Source: Anaerolineales bacterium UBA3082 (lineage in GTDB: Bacteria; Chloroflexota; Anaerolineae; UBA7937). From it: a stretch of DNA of 64,000 bases. A model generated the notes under the pieces. That model was given only the letters and a program-made list of their open reading frames with translations. It was not told the DNA's origin and made no database searches. Where the stretch lies: positions 41,591 through 105,590 of the forward strand of contig DFBK01000011.1 in assembly GCA_002366595.1 (NCBI GenBank), given 5' to 3'. Position numbers and translations under genes: made by a program. Positions 35,263-45,263 of the stretch are shown here, in pieces (positions within the stretch are counted from its first letter, which is position 1; each line of letters opens with the position of its first letter).

Positions 35263-36504
35263 CTATCTTGGGGGACAGTCCTCGGCCAACTCTCGAATTT
35301 GATAGAGCAGTATCAACTCATTAGTACACTTGAGCTCGTCTCGAATTTGCCGCTCGATCTCTCGCTGGAACGCCCGAGATGAGATCAGAATTGGTTCTGA
35401 TCTGCCCTTAGAATCGGCTGGAGCAATAATTGGGATCCCATTCAACTGCTTGCCCTGATAGTGAGAATTAGAATCCACAAAAGCGCAGATGTTTGACTCG
35501 GTCAGCTTACTTGTAGCTAATAGCCTTAACGTATGTGTGCCAACTCCCCACACAATAATGGGTCTACCACTGGCTGCAAGGTCATCAATCATTTGGCGTA
35601 TGCGGTCGTCAACTTTCTGCGATTGGCGGATATATTCGACCAAGCCTTGCTCTGTCTCCAGATCCCGTACAGGATGTGCCGGGCGCAAATCGTCCTTCTT
35701 GAATATGGCGGAGATGACTGGCATCGTTGTACCATAACTCTGCTCACGTGCGTCTTGCCGACAGAAAACCTGAACAAAGCCATTTGACTGCATCAGATTG
35801 GCAAGAGAAGTAGCGGAAAAGAAGTTAATATGCTCGGTGCTGAATTGTTGAAAAGGGGCATCCGGCCAGCGCGCAAACTGAGTGGCATCTGGCACTTCCA
35901 CAAACATCAGCCCTTCTGTGGAGAGCATGTAACGCGTTTTGGCCAGCGCTGAACCAAGATCTCGGATGTGCTCAAGCACGCCGACAAGGATCAGGAAGTC
36001 AGAAGACTGCCCGGGGACCGATACATCTGAGAGAGTATTAGTGAGAACACGGACTCCGTACAATCTTTGCGCCGCTTCAGCACAGGCAGGTGAAGGATCA
36101 AGACCTAACACGTTATGATAGCCGCTCTCCTTTAGCAAAGACAGAAGCCGTCCTGTTGCACAGCCTACTTCAAGAATGCGTGCCTGGGCGTTATGAAGAA
36201 ACTGTTTGATGATGCCCGATATCGCTGAGAACCGAGCCAGATCGTATTCTGATTCCTGTCCTCCGCAGTCCTGGTATTCATACTTTGACATTTCTCGGTA
36301 GTAGGCGTCGAAAACTGCTTGCTCAGGGATGTTGTCCGCAAAACCAAAACCGCATTCTTGGCAGACTACCATGTCATAGCCTTCAAGCAAACTGCCACTA
36401 GACATCTCAGAGAAACGCTGTTGGAAAAGCAGCTTGCTCCTTTGACTACCACAAACCGCACAACCTCGCTTCCATCCGCACTTTTCTTCGGTTGTCTCGT
36501 TCAT
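35263..36504 (-). CDS. Sugar C-methyltransferase-like SAM enzyme (zinc-binding N-terminal domain)
   Basis: 413 residues from ATG 36504, preceded by GGAGAG. It has the three-part layout of NDP-sugar C-methyltransferases: an N-terminal zinc-binding region with CAVCGS and VCQECGFGF (two CxxC pairs), a central SAM domain with ILEVGCATGRLLSLL, and a C-terminal Rossmann-like domain with IIVWGVGTHTLRLL. In this family the ketosugar C3 or C2 is methylated. With CDP-4-ketosugar genes upstream, a C-methylated dideoxysugar is plausible. Confidence 0.85.
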   Translation of the reverse strand: MNETTEEKCGWKRGCAVCGSQRSKLLFQQRFSEMSSGSLLEGYDMVVCQECGFGFADNIPEQAVFDAYYREMSKYEYQDCGGQESEYDLARFSAISGIIKQFLHNAQARILEVGCATGRLLSLLKESGYHNVLGLDPSPACAEAAQRLYGVRVLTNTLSDVSVPGQSSDFLILVGVLEHIRDLGSALAKTRYMLSTEGLMFVEVPDATQFARWPDAPFQQFSTEHINFFSATSLANLMQSNGFVQVFCRQDAREQSYGTTMPVISAIFKKDDLRPAHPVRDLETEQGLVEYIRQSQKVDDRIRQMIDDLAASGRPIIVWGVGTHTLRLLATSKLTESNICAFVDSNSHYQGKQLNGIPIIAPADSKGRSEPILISSRAFQREIERQIRDELKCTNELILLYQIRELAEDCPPR

Positions 36505-36523
36505 TAATTTCTCTCCAAGCTGG

Positions 36524-37714
36524 CTACGCAGTAAGCCGATCAACAGGGACGGCGTAGCAGACAAGTTGCCAGCCTTCTTCGTCATGTGGCCGTAAAAAGA
36601 AACGGTACTGGCTGGATAGTGACTTTATGAACAAGGGAAGCCGCCACAAATGATCCTGCCGGTGATACACACAAACAGCCAGAACAGGAGAAGTTTGCTT
36701 GATCACTCTACAGGCACCAGCAAGAGCATCAGGTTCAGCACCTTCGATGTCCATTTTGATGTAAGTGGGCACACAATTGCCCAGGATCTCATCTAGAGGC
36801 GCGCAATCCACCTCCAGCGTTCCGGTATCCGTTATTGCCGACTCCAGTGTACCCGTTGCCTGAAAGCGCGCCTTTTCCTTATGTGCGGCGACGGCCAGTT
36901 GCAGCGCAGTCACCTTGTCTTTGATATTGCTATCCAAAGTCGATAAATATTCCTGCAATTCCTGGAAGTTGGCCGGGTCTGGCTCCAACGCAATGACGTT
37001 GCCAAAGGAAGATCCTTGACGTCGAAGAAAACTTCTGATAGTGTCTCCATTAAAGGCACCACAATCAACAAATACCTCATTCGGAGACAAGGAAAAGAGG
37101 GTGTCCGGGAAGTACTCCTCCTGAGCAACCGGAGAGGGCAACCCGTCGGAATCCGGTAACAGTCGCCATTTCAATTGCGCCAGGTATTCGCGACGCGAGG
37201 CATCATCCGCCCACAGCGAGAGAGCCTTTCGCACATCATCTACCTGTTCGTAGATTTTGTGCGGTAAATCCAAACAGTAATGAGGCAACAGTGTCTCAGG
37301 ATACTTCCACAATAGCGAGACAAACGAAACAACCCTTAAACAGTTGAGATCTAGCAACTGTTGCCTGGTATAGGCAAATCTATGCCCCGGACTCCAAATC
37401 GTAACAACAAAGGCTGCTCTCCGCCCAAAGTTGTGGGTTGCATCCTGCGGAGACAGTACCTGAAGCCGGTCAACAGAGCTGTTCCACAATCGAGGATTAT
37501 TGTCCGCAAAGGCCAGCGGCTCTATGCCTACACTGCGTAAACCCGCAAGTATTTTCCTGCCTAGATTTCCAGCACCAAAGAGAACAAACGATTCACCAAA
37601 AGGTGCCACTAGCCGGTCAAACGTTGATTTCTCGCGGTTTATTACGGAAGAAATGTCCTCACTTAGCAGTTCTTTTAGTTGGCTCTCTAAAGAATTTTTC
37701 ATGTCTAAGCCCAT
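36524..37714 (-). CDS. FkbM-family methyltransferase with N-terminal Rossmann-like domain
   Basis: 396 residues from ATG 37714; ATG 37702 is an alternative. The first 130 residues hold FVLFGAGNLGRKILAGL and AFADNNP, a nucleotide-binding-like fold often preceding FkbM domains. The FkbM domain has VFVDCGAFNGDTIRSFL (motif I), VIALEPDP, and IKMDIEGAEPDAL. Members O-methylate sugars or other small molecules. It follows the short-chain reductase by 50 bp and precedes the C-methyltransferase-like gene by 20 bp. Confidence 0.87.
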   Translation of the reverse strand: MGLDMKNSLESQLKELLSEDISSVINREKSTFDRLVAPFGESFVLFGAGNLGRKILAGLRSVGIEPLAFADNNPRLWNSSVDRLQVLSPQDATHNFGRRAAFVVTIWSPGHRFAYTRQQLLDLNCLRVVSFVSLLWKYPETLLPHYCLDLPHKIYEQVDDVRKALSLWADDASRREYLAQLKWRLLPDSDGLPSPVAQEEYFPDTLFSLSPNEVFVDCGAFNGDTIRSFLRRQGSSFGNVIALEPDPANFQELQEYLSTLDSNIKDKVTALQLAVAAHKEKARFQATGTLESAITDTGTLEVDCAPLDEILGNCVPTYIKMDIEGAEPDALAGACRVIKQTSPVLAVCVYHRQDHLWRLPLFIKSLSSQYRFFLRPHDEEGWQLVCYAVPVDRLTA

Positions 37715-37763
37715 TCGCCTTGTATTTATACGTTCACTCGACGAGCTTCTCTCAGTGGGAATA

Positions 37764-38672
37764 TTACTTATCGACCAGCAACTTTTCTCGATGAATGATT
37801 CCTTTATTGGCCAAGTACCATTCGTAGATTTCCCTAATGCAAGCGTCCATATCGCGAAAGGAGTAGCCGCCCATTTCTGAAAGCAACCTGGAATTGTCTC
37901 CACCGTACTCCCTGCCGACGCCCTCGCGCGCAACCACAACATCCAGATTCTTGCCAGATGCTGCAAGCACCTTGTCGGCTAGGGTCCGCAGGTCGAAGAC
38001 ACGCCCGGTACAGACGTTGTAGAATCTATCTTCTGGATCGTTTTCGATGAACCACTCTGTGATCTTGACCAGATCATCTACATACAGGTAGTCAAAGAAA
38101 ACGTTCTGTTTGATGGTTATCGGCAAATCCCAGGCGGCTTTGCAGCAAGCGTTAGAAATAAACCTGATTTCCCAGTCTTCATACTTTCCAAAGACCCCAA
38201 ACAGACGTATGTCATAGATGTTACGAGAATGTTCTGCATATTTAGCCATAATATATTTGGAAAATCCATAGGCATCTTTCGGAACATGTGTATCAAAGTA
38301 ATCCTCACGTATTTTAGGTATCCAGTGTTGCCCGCCATATTCAGCACCCGATCCGTAATAAATCATTTTCCCGTAGTATTCACTACACCGGGCAAGATTA
38401 AAAAACATTCTACAGTTGTGCTCTAATACCTTTGTGAGGTCTTTCTTGGAGGTTCTGGTAGCATTCCAGGTGGCAGTGTGAATCACCACGTCAAAACGGT
38501 GCGTCTTCAGATAGTTATACACTCGCTCTTCATACAGCAGATCCAGTTCACCATGTGAAGGCGCGAATACGTTGTATTTGCCTGTAAGCTGTTCTTTCAA
38601 GTTGCGCCCTATGAATCCAGAGCCTCCCGTAATGAAAAGATTCTTCACCGGAATCCGCCTCCCCTCACTCAT
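37764..38672 (-). CDS. NAD(P)-dependent short-chain sugar reductase/epimerase
   Basis: 302 residues, extended SDR of the GDP-fucose-synthase-like branch. NLFITGGSGFIGRNLKEQL gives the cofactor loop, YYGSGAEYGG the Ser region, and AYGFSKYIM the YxxxK pair. It overlaps the ThDP enzyme gene by 8 bp. In yersiniose synthesis the ThDP enzyme YerE is followed by a reductase, YerF, acting on the added acetyl branch; this gene is a candidate for that role. A plain C4 reductase of a CDP-ketosugar is the alternative. Confidence 0.82.
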   Translation of the reverse strand: MSEGRRIPVKNLFITGGSGFIGRNLKEQLTGKYNVFAPSHGELDLLYEERVYNYLKTHRFDVVIHTATWNATRTSKKDLTKVLEHNCRMFFNLARCSEYYGKMIYYGSGAEYGGQHWIPKIREDYFDTHVPKDAYGFSKYIMAKYAEHSRNIYDIRLFGVFGKYEDWEIRFISNACCKAAWDLPITIKQNVFFDYLYVDDLVKITEWFIENDPEDRFYNVCTGRVFDLRTLADKVLAASGKNLDVVVAREGVGREYGGDNSRLLSEMGGYSFRDMDACIREIYEWYLANKGIIHREKLLVDK

Positions 38673-40470
38673 CCAATGGCGGGATAATCATGTTGGAGAG
38701 AAATTCCTCGCGGTCCAGGAAAGGCCATAAATCCTCTAACGGCTTAGAGACCATTGAACCATCCGCCCGCTGCATAGAAGAAAGCCTCGGCGCAGTGACC
38801 TGGTCAGGCGGGACCATAACCTCGCACACAACTGGCCCGCTCGATTTCAGCACCTCGCGAACTTTCTGCCTGATGTTCGTGTGATCCTCGAGGCGCGCGA
38901 CTGGAAGACCATAAGCCTCAGCCACCTTGATCATATCTGGGAGAGTCAGCCCACTTGCCGGACTGCTGGCGACGCAATGGCCCCCAAAGTAATTCCGTTG
39001 TGTTGCTCTGATCGAAGCGTACCCTTGATTACTCAACACGAAAAACTTGATCGGGAGGTTTAAGCGCTTGACGGTTTCTAATTCCTGGATATTCAACTGA
39101 AATCCTCCGTCTCCATCAATACAGACCGTCCGCTTTCGCCCGCTGGCGAGACATACGCCTATGCTGGCGGGGATACCGAATCCCATTGCCCCCAGCCCCG
39201 GGGTGTTAAAGATACGCATACCCTCTTTTACTTTGAAGGCTTGCATAGTACGCTCGCTGCAAGCCCCAGAGCTGCCCGGCACGATTACGTCATCACTGGA
39301 CATCTCGTCGGACAGCACTTCTACCAGCACATAGTTATTCACGTAGCCTTGTTCATGCCAGTACTCTGGCAGCACGATAGGGTACCTGGCTTGCCAATCC
39401 TTGCACCGTGCCAACCAACTGGAGCGGTCTTTCGGTGTGACCTTCTCACCTTGCCGGACAAACTCTTGGATGAAATCTTTTGCATCAGCACACACAGGCA
39501 CATCTATGAGCATCATCATCTTGCGAATTTCGGCGGGATCGATGTCTACCATAACCTTCTTGGCTGCTCGGGCAAAGTTCTGGTGGTCATACCCTGTCTG
39601 CCCAAAATCGAGGCGTGCTCCAACTGTCAATATCCAGTCTGAATTCTGCTGAGCGAAGTTCGCTCCGCGTTGTCCCACAGAACCCGGCCGGCCTGTGAAA
39701 AGCCAGTGAGATTCGGGCAGGAAATCAATCGTCTTCCATGTGGTGAGAACGGGCACTTTCAGAATCTCGATTAAGTGCAAGAAACCTTCTTTGGCCTTTG
39801 CCAACCTTACTCCATTTCCGACCAGAATTACTGGTCTCTCAGCTTGATTCAATAGCCGGATTGCTTCACCAACTTGTTGCTGAAGCAGGTCTGGATCTGC
39901 TGACTGCTCTACTTCGCTTGGATCGAATTCGGCAAGATTCCTCTCTTTAATTATGGCTGCTTGCACATCCAGAGGAATATCAATCCAAACAGGACCGGGG
40001 CGGCCACTTCTAGCTAGGCAAACAGCTTTTTCCAGATGATACCTGATCGAGTCAGGATCGATCACGGTCACAGCATACTTTGTGATTGATTCGACAAGGC
40101 GCACGATGTTCACTTCCTGGAACCCCATCTGCCTGACGCCTCGGTCTCCGATCATATCAATCCGCTTCACCTGGCCTGAGATGAAGAGGCAGGGCGTAGA
40201 ATCGAGCCAGGCAGCAGCGACTCCTGTAAAGGTGTTCGTTCCTCCTGGCCCTGTTGTCACCAGCGCAACACCGAGGTTGGTGGTATACTGCCCATAAGCC
40301 TCGGCGGCAATGGCAGAAGCCTGTTCATGGAGATTGCATACGTATTCGATATCCCGGCGCTTGCCCAGAGAGTCTACTAGATGCATACAACCGCCGCCTG
40401 GCAATAAGAATACGTGCTTCACGCCCAGATTCGCAACAAACCGAAACACGTAATCTGATAGCTTGATCAT
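38665..40470 (-). CDS. ThDP-dependent acetolactate-synthase-like enzyme (YerE-like candidate)
   Basis: 601 residues from ATG 40470. The domain order is that of acetohydroxyacid synthases: HVFLLPGGGCMHLVDSL, catalytic glutamate in NLHEQASAIAAEAYGQ, GPGGTNTFTGVAAAWLDSTP, a central FAD/Rossmann-like domain with RPVILVGNG, and the ThDP/Mg motif GDGGFQLNIQELETV with NQ at its end. There is no small regulatory subunit nearby, which argues against branched-chain amino acid synthesis. After rfbFGH the best fit is addition of a two-carbon unit from pyruvate to a CDP-4-keto-3,6-dideoxyhexose, as YerE does for yersiniose. This substrate is an inference. Confidence 0.83.
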   Translation of the reverse strand: MIKLSDYVFRFVANLGVKHVFLLPGGGCMHLVDSLGKRRDIEYVCNLHEQASAIAAEAYGQYTTNLGVALVTTGPGGTNTFTGVAAAWLDSTPCLFISGQVKRIDMIGDRGVRQMGFQEVNIVRLVESITKYAVTVIDPDSIRYHLEKAVCLARSGRPGPVWIDIPLDVQAAIIKERNLAEFDPSEVEQSADPDLLQQQVGEAIRLLNQAERPVILVGNGVRLAKAKEGFLHLIEILKVPVLTTWKTIDFLPESHWLFTGRPGSVGQRGANFAQQNSDWILTVGARLDFGQTGYDHQNFARAAKKVMVDIDPAEIRKMMMLIDVPVCADAKDFIQEFVRQGEKVTPKDRSSWLARCKDWQARYPIVLPEYWHEQGYVNNYVLVEVLSDEMSSDDVIVPGSSGACSERTMQAFKVKEGMRIFNTPGLGAMGFGIPASIGVCLASGRKRTVCIDGDGGFQLNIQELETVKRLNLPIKFFVLSNQGYASIRATQRNYFGGHCVASSPASGLTLPDMIKVAEAYGLPVARLEDHTNIRQKVREVLKSSGPVVCEVMVPPDQVTAPRLSSMQRADGSMVSKPLEDLWPFLDREEFLSNMIIPPLDE

Positions 40471-40537
40471 GCTCTTTCGGCTCCTATGAATCATCTGAAA
40501 CAAGACCGCTGTGGCATTCTTTGTCTTTAGTACGAAC

Positions 40538-41122
40538 TCACTGCACCAGTCTTGCCAGACATTCAAGGGTCTCTGTAATGGTCAAACTGCTTTGGTTCCA
40601 AGGCTGTGGCATCAATATTCCGCGAATTCCGAAAGCTTCCACAGCCTTCACGTTGGCAGCCCTATCATCCACGAAGATGTCAGCTTTGCCCCACCAGCGC
40701 AGGAAGTCAACTTTGCTTTGATCATACACAGGAACACGTTCGCCTTCCCGTTTGGATGGAACAAGATTAAAGGACCGAATCCAACGACCAAGATGATAAG
40801 TAACCCAGGCAGCGGAGACAGGCGCACTGCGTAAGGGTGTGGTGGTAAGAGCAATATGTCGAGAATGCTCACCATACTGACGAAACCAAGCCAGCACTTC
40901 TGGAATTGGCGGCAACTGTTCCGCAGCACCAGAAAGCCGGAAAGCATCTAACGAGGCCAGATATTCATCTAAGCTCACCCCCAGGAGCCGATGGGGCGGA
41001 TTCTCTGAAATCTCTTCATATCGCAACGAGCAGTCAGGATGGGATGGCAGCCAAAAAGCCTCCAACCATGAGCGCATAAGGTCAATTAGAACATCGTCAA
41101 TATCCCAGGCAATTGTCTGCAT
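40538..41122 (-). CDS. HAD-superfamily hydrolase-like protein
   Basis: 194 residues from ATG 41122, which puts the catalytic motif WDIDDVLIDL at residues 6-15. ALTTTPLRS supplies the motif II Thr, and a late DIFVDDRAANVKAVEAFG supplies motif IV with Asp pair. This matches the nucleotidase-like HAD branch. A TTG start at 41197 would overlap the previous gene. Its position just after a NeuB-type synthase suggests a sugar-phosphate phosphatase, as KdsC is to KdsA, but this is not shown. Confidence 0.7.
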   Translation of the reverse strand: MQTIAWDIDDVLIDLMRSWLEAFWLPSHPDCSLRYEEISENPPHRLLGVSLDEYLASLDAFRLSGAAEQLPPIPEVLAWFRQYGEHSRHIALTTTPLRSAPVSAAWVTYHLGRWIRSFNLVPSKREGERVPVYDQSKVDFLRWWGKADIFVDDRAANVKAVEAFGIRGILMPQPWNQSSLTITETLECLARLVQ

Positions 41123-41172
41123 TGCACGTGTCCAGAAAGGATAATGAAGCTCTTTGGATGGGACTAGACTTA

Positions 41173-42684
41173 CTAGTCCATCCAATAAGTTAGCCAAGTC
41201 TTTCGACGCTTGTTCTTTGTGATCTCCGAATCGGTGTAACAGGAGTCGTCTGAGTAGTGCGTTGACGATATCTCCTCAATGACCGCGCCAGTTTTGCTGC
41301 TAAAACTGTGTTTTGTGCCTCTTTCTATCGTGACTACCTCGCCTGTTTTGTATCCCCTTTCAACCCCACCAAGATTGATTTGAACGTCACCATGTAGAAT
41401 ATGGAATGTTTCTTCCTTTAGCTTATGGTAATGTTCAGGATTCTTCTGGCCAGGCAGAAGTATCAGCAATTTCTTACAATATTCCCGATTCACAACAGTA
41501 ATCATCGTAAGTCCAAATTGACCAAATCGGTCAATGCCATAGTGATGCGAAATTTCAAAATCTGCCTGACCTGGGACTACCACCTTGCCTTTCCGCAAAA
41601 TCTCCTTTACTGTCTGGACTATGTTGTACACTTTCTCTCTGGTTTCTACCCTTCTTGTGTTGGACAGCAGCATGGGTTTCTTTGCAACGATGTCTGCTTC
41701 AGCATAGAACTCCGTGTATTTCGACAAATCATTTGCTGTGATCTGATTTTCTGCAACAGGTATAGCCAAGAAGATATCAGATAGTTCTATCCTCTCACCT
41801 TTCCTTATTTGTCTCGTGGCGAACACCCCTCTCCTTAAGGCTCTTAGGACACGTATCTCCTTTTCGGTGAATTTCGATCGCCTCCCTATGACTCCACACA
41901 TCTCAAAAGCGTCTTGGGCTGATTTCAGCCATCGCCGGATTTGGTCGGGGGTAGCCGAGTAGGCGTTTAGACCGAATGCCTCTGTCTTGACTCCAATGTG
42001 CTTCTCAAATATGGTAGCGCCTTTTGCTATCGCAATCTTAATCGAATCGAAATTATCTGGGTTCTCATGTGTGGAATAGCCGATCCTAATTTGTGGATAT
42101 CTCGATCTTAACAAGTCTATTTGGTTTAGCTGCAGATTCTCATTCAAAGTGGGATATTCGGCCACACAGTGATTTAGAGAAAAGTCTTTCTCTCTATGCT
42201 CAAAAAAGCTGACAACTTTGTCGATATCTTCTAAAGAAACACCAGCAGCCGACGCGATGATAGGTTTGTCTGACTTTGCAATTCGTTCTAAGAGCGGCCA
42301 ATCAGTGAAAGAACAACTGGCAATCTTGATGATATCAAAGTCGTGTTTTTCAATTAGGTCGACTGACTTTTCGTCAAACGGTGTACAGACTGATACAAAG
42401 CCCAGATTGTCGACCTCATCCTTTAATGCCTTATATTGATCTTCATTGAGTCGAGTCTCTGAGAAGCGTTTGACGTATTTAAAGTCAGTTCTTCCCTTGC
42501 AATCTGGGTGAATGAAGGTATCCAAATGCCGATATTGGAACTTAAACCCGAAATCGAAAAGGGATCTAAAATCTTTACAAGCTTCGTGCACCGCCCTAAT
42601 AATTCTTAGCCCGTGCTCAACACTTCCCATGTGGTTGTTAGCAATGTCAAAAACGAACAAAGACTTTAGATTGATGTTTTTCAT
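41173..42684 (-). CDS. NeuB-family PEP-condensing synthase fused to SAF and cupin domains
   Basis: 503 residues from ATG 42684, preceded by AAGGGGGAA. The TIM-barrel NeuB domain has FDIANNHMGSVEHGL, FKFQYR, CTPFDE, KIASCSFTDWPLL, GYSTHE, and IFEKHIGV. An SAF (antifreeze-like) domain with RGVFATRQIRKGE follows at about residues 280-345. The last 130 residues are a cupin, with EHYHKLKEETFHILHGDVQI as the metal-binding motif. NeuB enzymes join PEP to a hexosamine or related aldose to make nonulosonic acids. The gene implies a 2-keto-3-deoxy acid in the glycan or an unusual variant, since no CMP-transferase is in view. Confidence 0.88.
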   Translation of the reverse strand: MKNINLKSLFVFDIANNHMGSVEHGLRIIRAVHEACKDFRSLFDFGFKFQYRHLDTFIHPDCKGRTDFKYVKRFSETRLNEDQYKALKDEVDNLGFVSVCTPFDEKSVDLIEKHDFDIIKIASCSFTDWPLLERIAKSDKPIIASAAGVSLEDIDKVVSFFEHREKDFSLNHCVAEYPTLNENLQLNQIDLLRSRYPQIRIGYSTHENPDNFDSIKIAIAKGATIFEKHIGVKTEAFGLNAYSATPDQIRRWLKSAQDAFEMCGVIGRRSKFTEKEIRVLRALRRGVFATRQIRKGERIELSDIFLAIPVAENQITANDLSKYTEFYAEADIVAKKPMLLSNTRRVETREKVYNIVQTVKEILRKGKVVVPGQADFEISHHYGIDRFGQFGLTMITVVNREYCKKLLILLPGQKNPEHYHKLKEETFHILHGDVQINLGGVERGYKTGEVVTIERGTKHSFSSKTGAVIEEISSTHYSDDSCYTDSEITKNKRRKTWLTYWMD

Positions 42685-42931
42685 TTCCCCCTTCTCCACA
42701 TTTTTGGGCTTGTCGAAACAATACTCTTAGCCTTGATAGTGAAAAGCCGAGACGGAGCAGCTTGTGGCCGGTCCCTTTCGCTTCCCTTTGAGGTCAATGT
42801 CCAAGTATATGTCGGCGAGAGGCATCAGGACTGACTGATCATCAAGTGAACGGTTCAGCGACATTAGGCGCGGATGAGTCGTTCGGCATATGCATTCTTC
42901 GTAAGACACATGCCCATTCCACCGCACAAGA

Positions 42932-44290
42932 TCACGACACGGATGTTCTCCTTGATGCGCTGCTCTTCACCAGGGTGCGTTCAGCCACAAAGGTATTGAA
43001 CGTTTCCAGTATGTAGCTAATCATTAGTCTCGTAATCCCCGGGAACACGCCGATCCAAAACGTGCCATTCATCACTCGGTCTGTGTTCTCCAGACTGCCG
43101 ACCACGCGATGTGGGACACCCACGTAAGCCGGTTGGCACAACAAGTTGCCGCCGAAGAGCAAGCGCGTGCCAATCTCCCGTGATTCCAGAAATCGCACCA
43201 AGTCATTCCGTGTAAAGGGTGTGCTCTCCCGCACCGTGATGGGGAAGCCAAACCAGCTTGGCTCCGCGTCCGGCGTGGCCTGAGGCAAGATAAAGAAGTC
43301 TTCGTAGGCCTTGAGCCCGTCGTAGAGAGCGGCAAAGTTGCCCCGTCGCGTCTCGATAAAGTCAGGCAACTTTTTCAACTGCGCGATGCCCACTGCTGCC
43401 TGCATGTCAGTCAGCTTAAGGTTGTAGCCGATGTGCGAGTAGATATATTTGTGGTCGTAACCGTGGGGCAAATCCCCCAGTTGCCAGTCAAAGCGCTTGC
43501 CACACGTGTTTTCCTTACCTGGCTCGCACCAGCAGTCGCGCCCCCAATCCCGGAAGGACTTTACCAGCGTTTTGAGAAGGGGGTGGTTAGTAAGTACACA
43601 TCCGCCCTCGCCCATAGTAATGTGGTGCGCTGGATAGAAGCTCACGGTGGCCAAGTCACCGAAAGTCCCCACTTTCTGCCCATGGAAGGTAGCTCCCACC
43701 GCATCACAGCAATCTTCGATAAGCCACAGATCGTGCTGTCGAGCGAAATCTGTTACAGCACCCAGATCAAAAGGGTTTCCAAGGGTGTGGGCAAGCATAA
43801 TGGCACGTGTTCGCTCGGAATGGGCCTCCTCAAGCCGTGTCACGTCCATGTTGTAGGTAGGTATCGTGACATCCACGAACACCGGAACAAGGTTGTTCTG
43901 GATGATCGGGTTTACCGTCGTCGGGAAACCTGTGGCAACAGTGATAACCTCGTCGCCGGGCCGCAAGCGCCGATCCCCCAGTTTGGGTGAGGTCAGGCAC
44001 GAGAGCGCCAGTAGATTGGCTGATGAACCAGAGTTAACCAGAATGGCGTGGCGCAGACCGAAGAAACGGGCAAACTCGCGCTCGAATTGATCGGCAAAGC
44101 GCCCGGTGGTTAGCCAGAAATCGAGCGAGGCATCTACCAAATACTCGAGCTCGGTAGCATCAAAAATCCTACCAGAAACTGGCACCGGCGTCTCACCGGG
44201 AACAAAATCACAGGTTGGGAAGGCAGCTGCGTAATATTCTGCAACTAGCTCCAAGATTTGCGCTCGCAGTGCTTCAGCTTTGGCTGTCAT
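42932..44290 (-). CDS. rfbH: CDP-4-keto-6-deoxyglucose 3-dehydrase (PMP-dependent)
   Basis: 452 residues from ATG 44290, overlapping rfbG by 17 bp. Aminotransferase-like fold with [11 protein letters not shown], the PMP-binding Asp in [10 protein letters not shown], and [11 protein letters not shown], where His replaces the usual PLP lysine: the mark of E1-type dehydrases. Four Cys downstream (in RDWGRDCWC and KENTCGKRF region) match the iron-sulfur cluster segment. It removes the C3 hydroxyl of CDP-6-deoxy-4-keto-glucose, giving the 3,6-dideoxy series. The separate reductase partner (E3) is not seen here. Confidence 0.93.
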   Translation of the reverse strand: MTAKAEALRAQILELVAEYYAAAFPTCDFVPGETPVPVSGRIFDATELEYLVDASLDFWLTTGRFADQFEREFARFFGLRHAILVNSGSSANLLALSCLTSPKLGDRRLRPGDEVITVATGFPTTVNPIIQNNLVPVFVDVTIPTYNMDVTRLEEAHSERTRAIMLAHTLGNPFDLGAVTDFARQHDLWLIEDCCDAVGATFHGQKVGTFGDLATVSFYPAHHITMGEGGCVLTNHPLLKTLVKSFRDWGRDCWCEPGKENTCGKRFDWQLGDLPHGYDHKYIYSHIGYNLKLTDMQAAVGIAQLKKLPDFIETRRGNFAALYDGLKAYEDFFILPQATPDAEPSWFGFPITVRESTPFTRNDLVRFLESREIGTRLLFGGNLLCQPAYVGVPHRVVGSLENTDRVMNGTFWIGVFPGITRLMISYILETFNTFVAERTLVKSSASRRTSVS

Positions 44291-45263
44291 GGGCAAAGAA
44301 CTCTTGATACCAGGCAATGGTACGCCTTAGCCCTTCATCCAGTGAAAATAAGGGATGCCAACCTAGCAGTCGGCGTGCTTTCTCGGCGCTCAGGTACTGT
44401 TGGCGAATTTCGTTTATTGCCTCGTTGCGGATATCTGGCTCCAAGTCGGACCCCATCAACCCCAAGATGCGTCTGACCAGTTCTAGTACCGTTACTGGCG
44501 TCTCGTTGGAGAAGTTAAAAGCATGGCCCGCTAGGTCGCGGTTTTCAGCCTGCCGTTCTGCCAGTAGTATGTAGGCAGCCACGGCATCCTCGACGTAGAA
44601 GTAGTCTCGCACGTACTGACCATCCGAACGGATAATGGGCCGCTGCCCGCGCAAGACCGAGCGTATCGTGCCCGGAACGATGCGATTCCAGTTCATATCA
44701 CCTTCACCATAGAAGTTGCCGCAACGGGTGATAACCACTGGCAATCCATGAGTTTCGGCATATGCCTGAGCGATCAAGTCGGCACAGGACTTGCTTACAT
44801 CATAAGGGTGACGTCCCTGGAGCGGTGTCTGTTCGTCGTATGGTAATTGCTCTTGATCGCCATATGCTTTGTCAGATGAGGCAAGGACAATCTGGCACAC
44901 GGTTGGACTGCGGCGGCAGGATTCCAGCAATACCCAGGTCCCTTGGATGTTGGTTTTGAAAGTAGAGATGGGGTTGCGATTGGCAATGCCGACAATCGTC
45001 TGCGCCGCTAGGTGGAACACAGTATTAATCTCATATTCACCCAGGACCCGTTCAACAAGCGCCTGGTCTCGAACATCCCCTCGCACGACCTTGCCTTGTT
45101 CGATCAAGCGCGATCGCACCAATTCAGATTGTGGCACCCAATCTCGCACCAGGCATACCACATCAGCACCTAATTCCAGCAACCGACGCACCAACCAGCC
45201 ACCCAACAGCCCTGTTGCCCCCGTAACGAAGGTTGGCCGATCCAGCCAGAACGAGTTCGTCAT
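44274..45263 (-). CDS. rfbG: CDP-glucose 4,6-dehydratase
   Basis: 329 residues from ATG 45263, whose ATGA overlaps the rfbF stop. Extended [22 protein letters not shown] cofactor loop, [10 protein letters not shown] with the dehydratase-specific Ser-Asp-Lys region, and [12 protein letters not shown] with YxxxK. The order rfbF-rfbG-rfbH and DKAYGD are typical of CDP-glucose dehydratases. Product: CDP-4-keto-6-deoxyglucose, the substrate of RfbH. Confidence 0.92.
   Translation of the reverse strand: MTNSFWLDRPTFVTGATGLLGGWLVRRLLELGADVVCLVRDWVPQSELVRSRLIEQGKVVRGDVRDQALVERVLGEYEINTVFHLAAQTIVGIANRNPISTFKTNIQGTWVLLESCRRSPTVCQIVLASSDKAYGDQEQLPYDEQTPLQGRHPYDVSKSCADLIAQAYAETHGLPVVITRCGNFYGEGDMNWNRIVPGTIRSVLRGQRPIIRSDGQYVRDYFYVEDAVAAYILLAERQAENRDLAGHAFNFSNETPVTVLELVRRILGLMGSDLEPDIRNEAINEIRQQYLSAEKARRLLGWHPLFSLDEGLRRTIAWYQEFFAHDSQS

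Noticed and set aside
38665..40470. ThDP enzyme as a normal IlvB acetolactate synthase
   Set aside because: No regulatory subunit or branched-chain amino acid gene is near, and it is embedded with overlaps in a sugar operon; the alternative is kept only as a test.
42727..42927. 66-codon minus-strand frame between rfbH and the NeuB-type gene
   Set aside because: No recognisable motif and no ribosome binding site; the 232-bp gap shows nothing else I can support.
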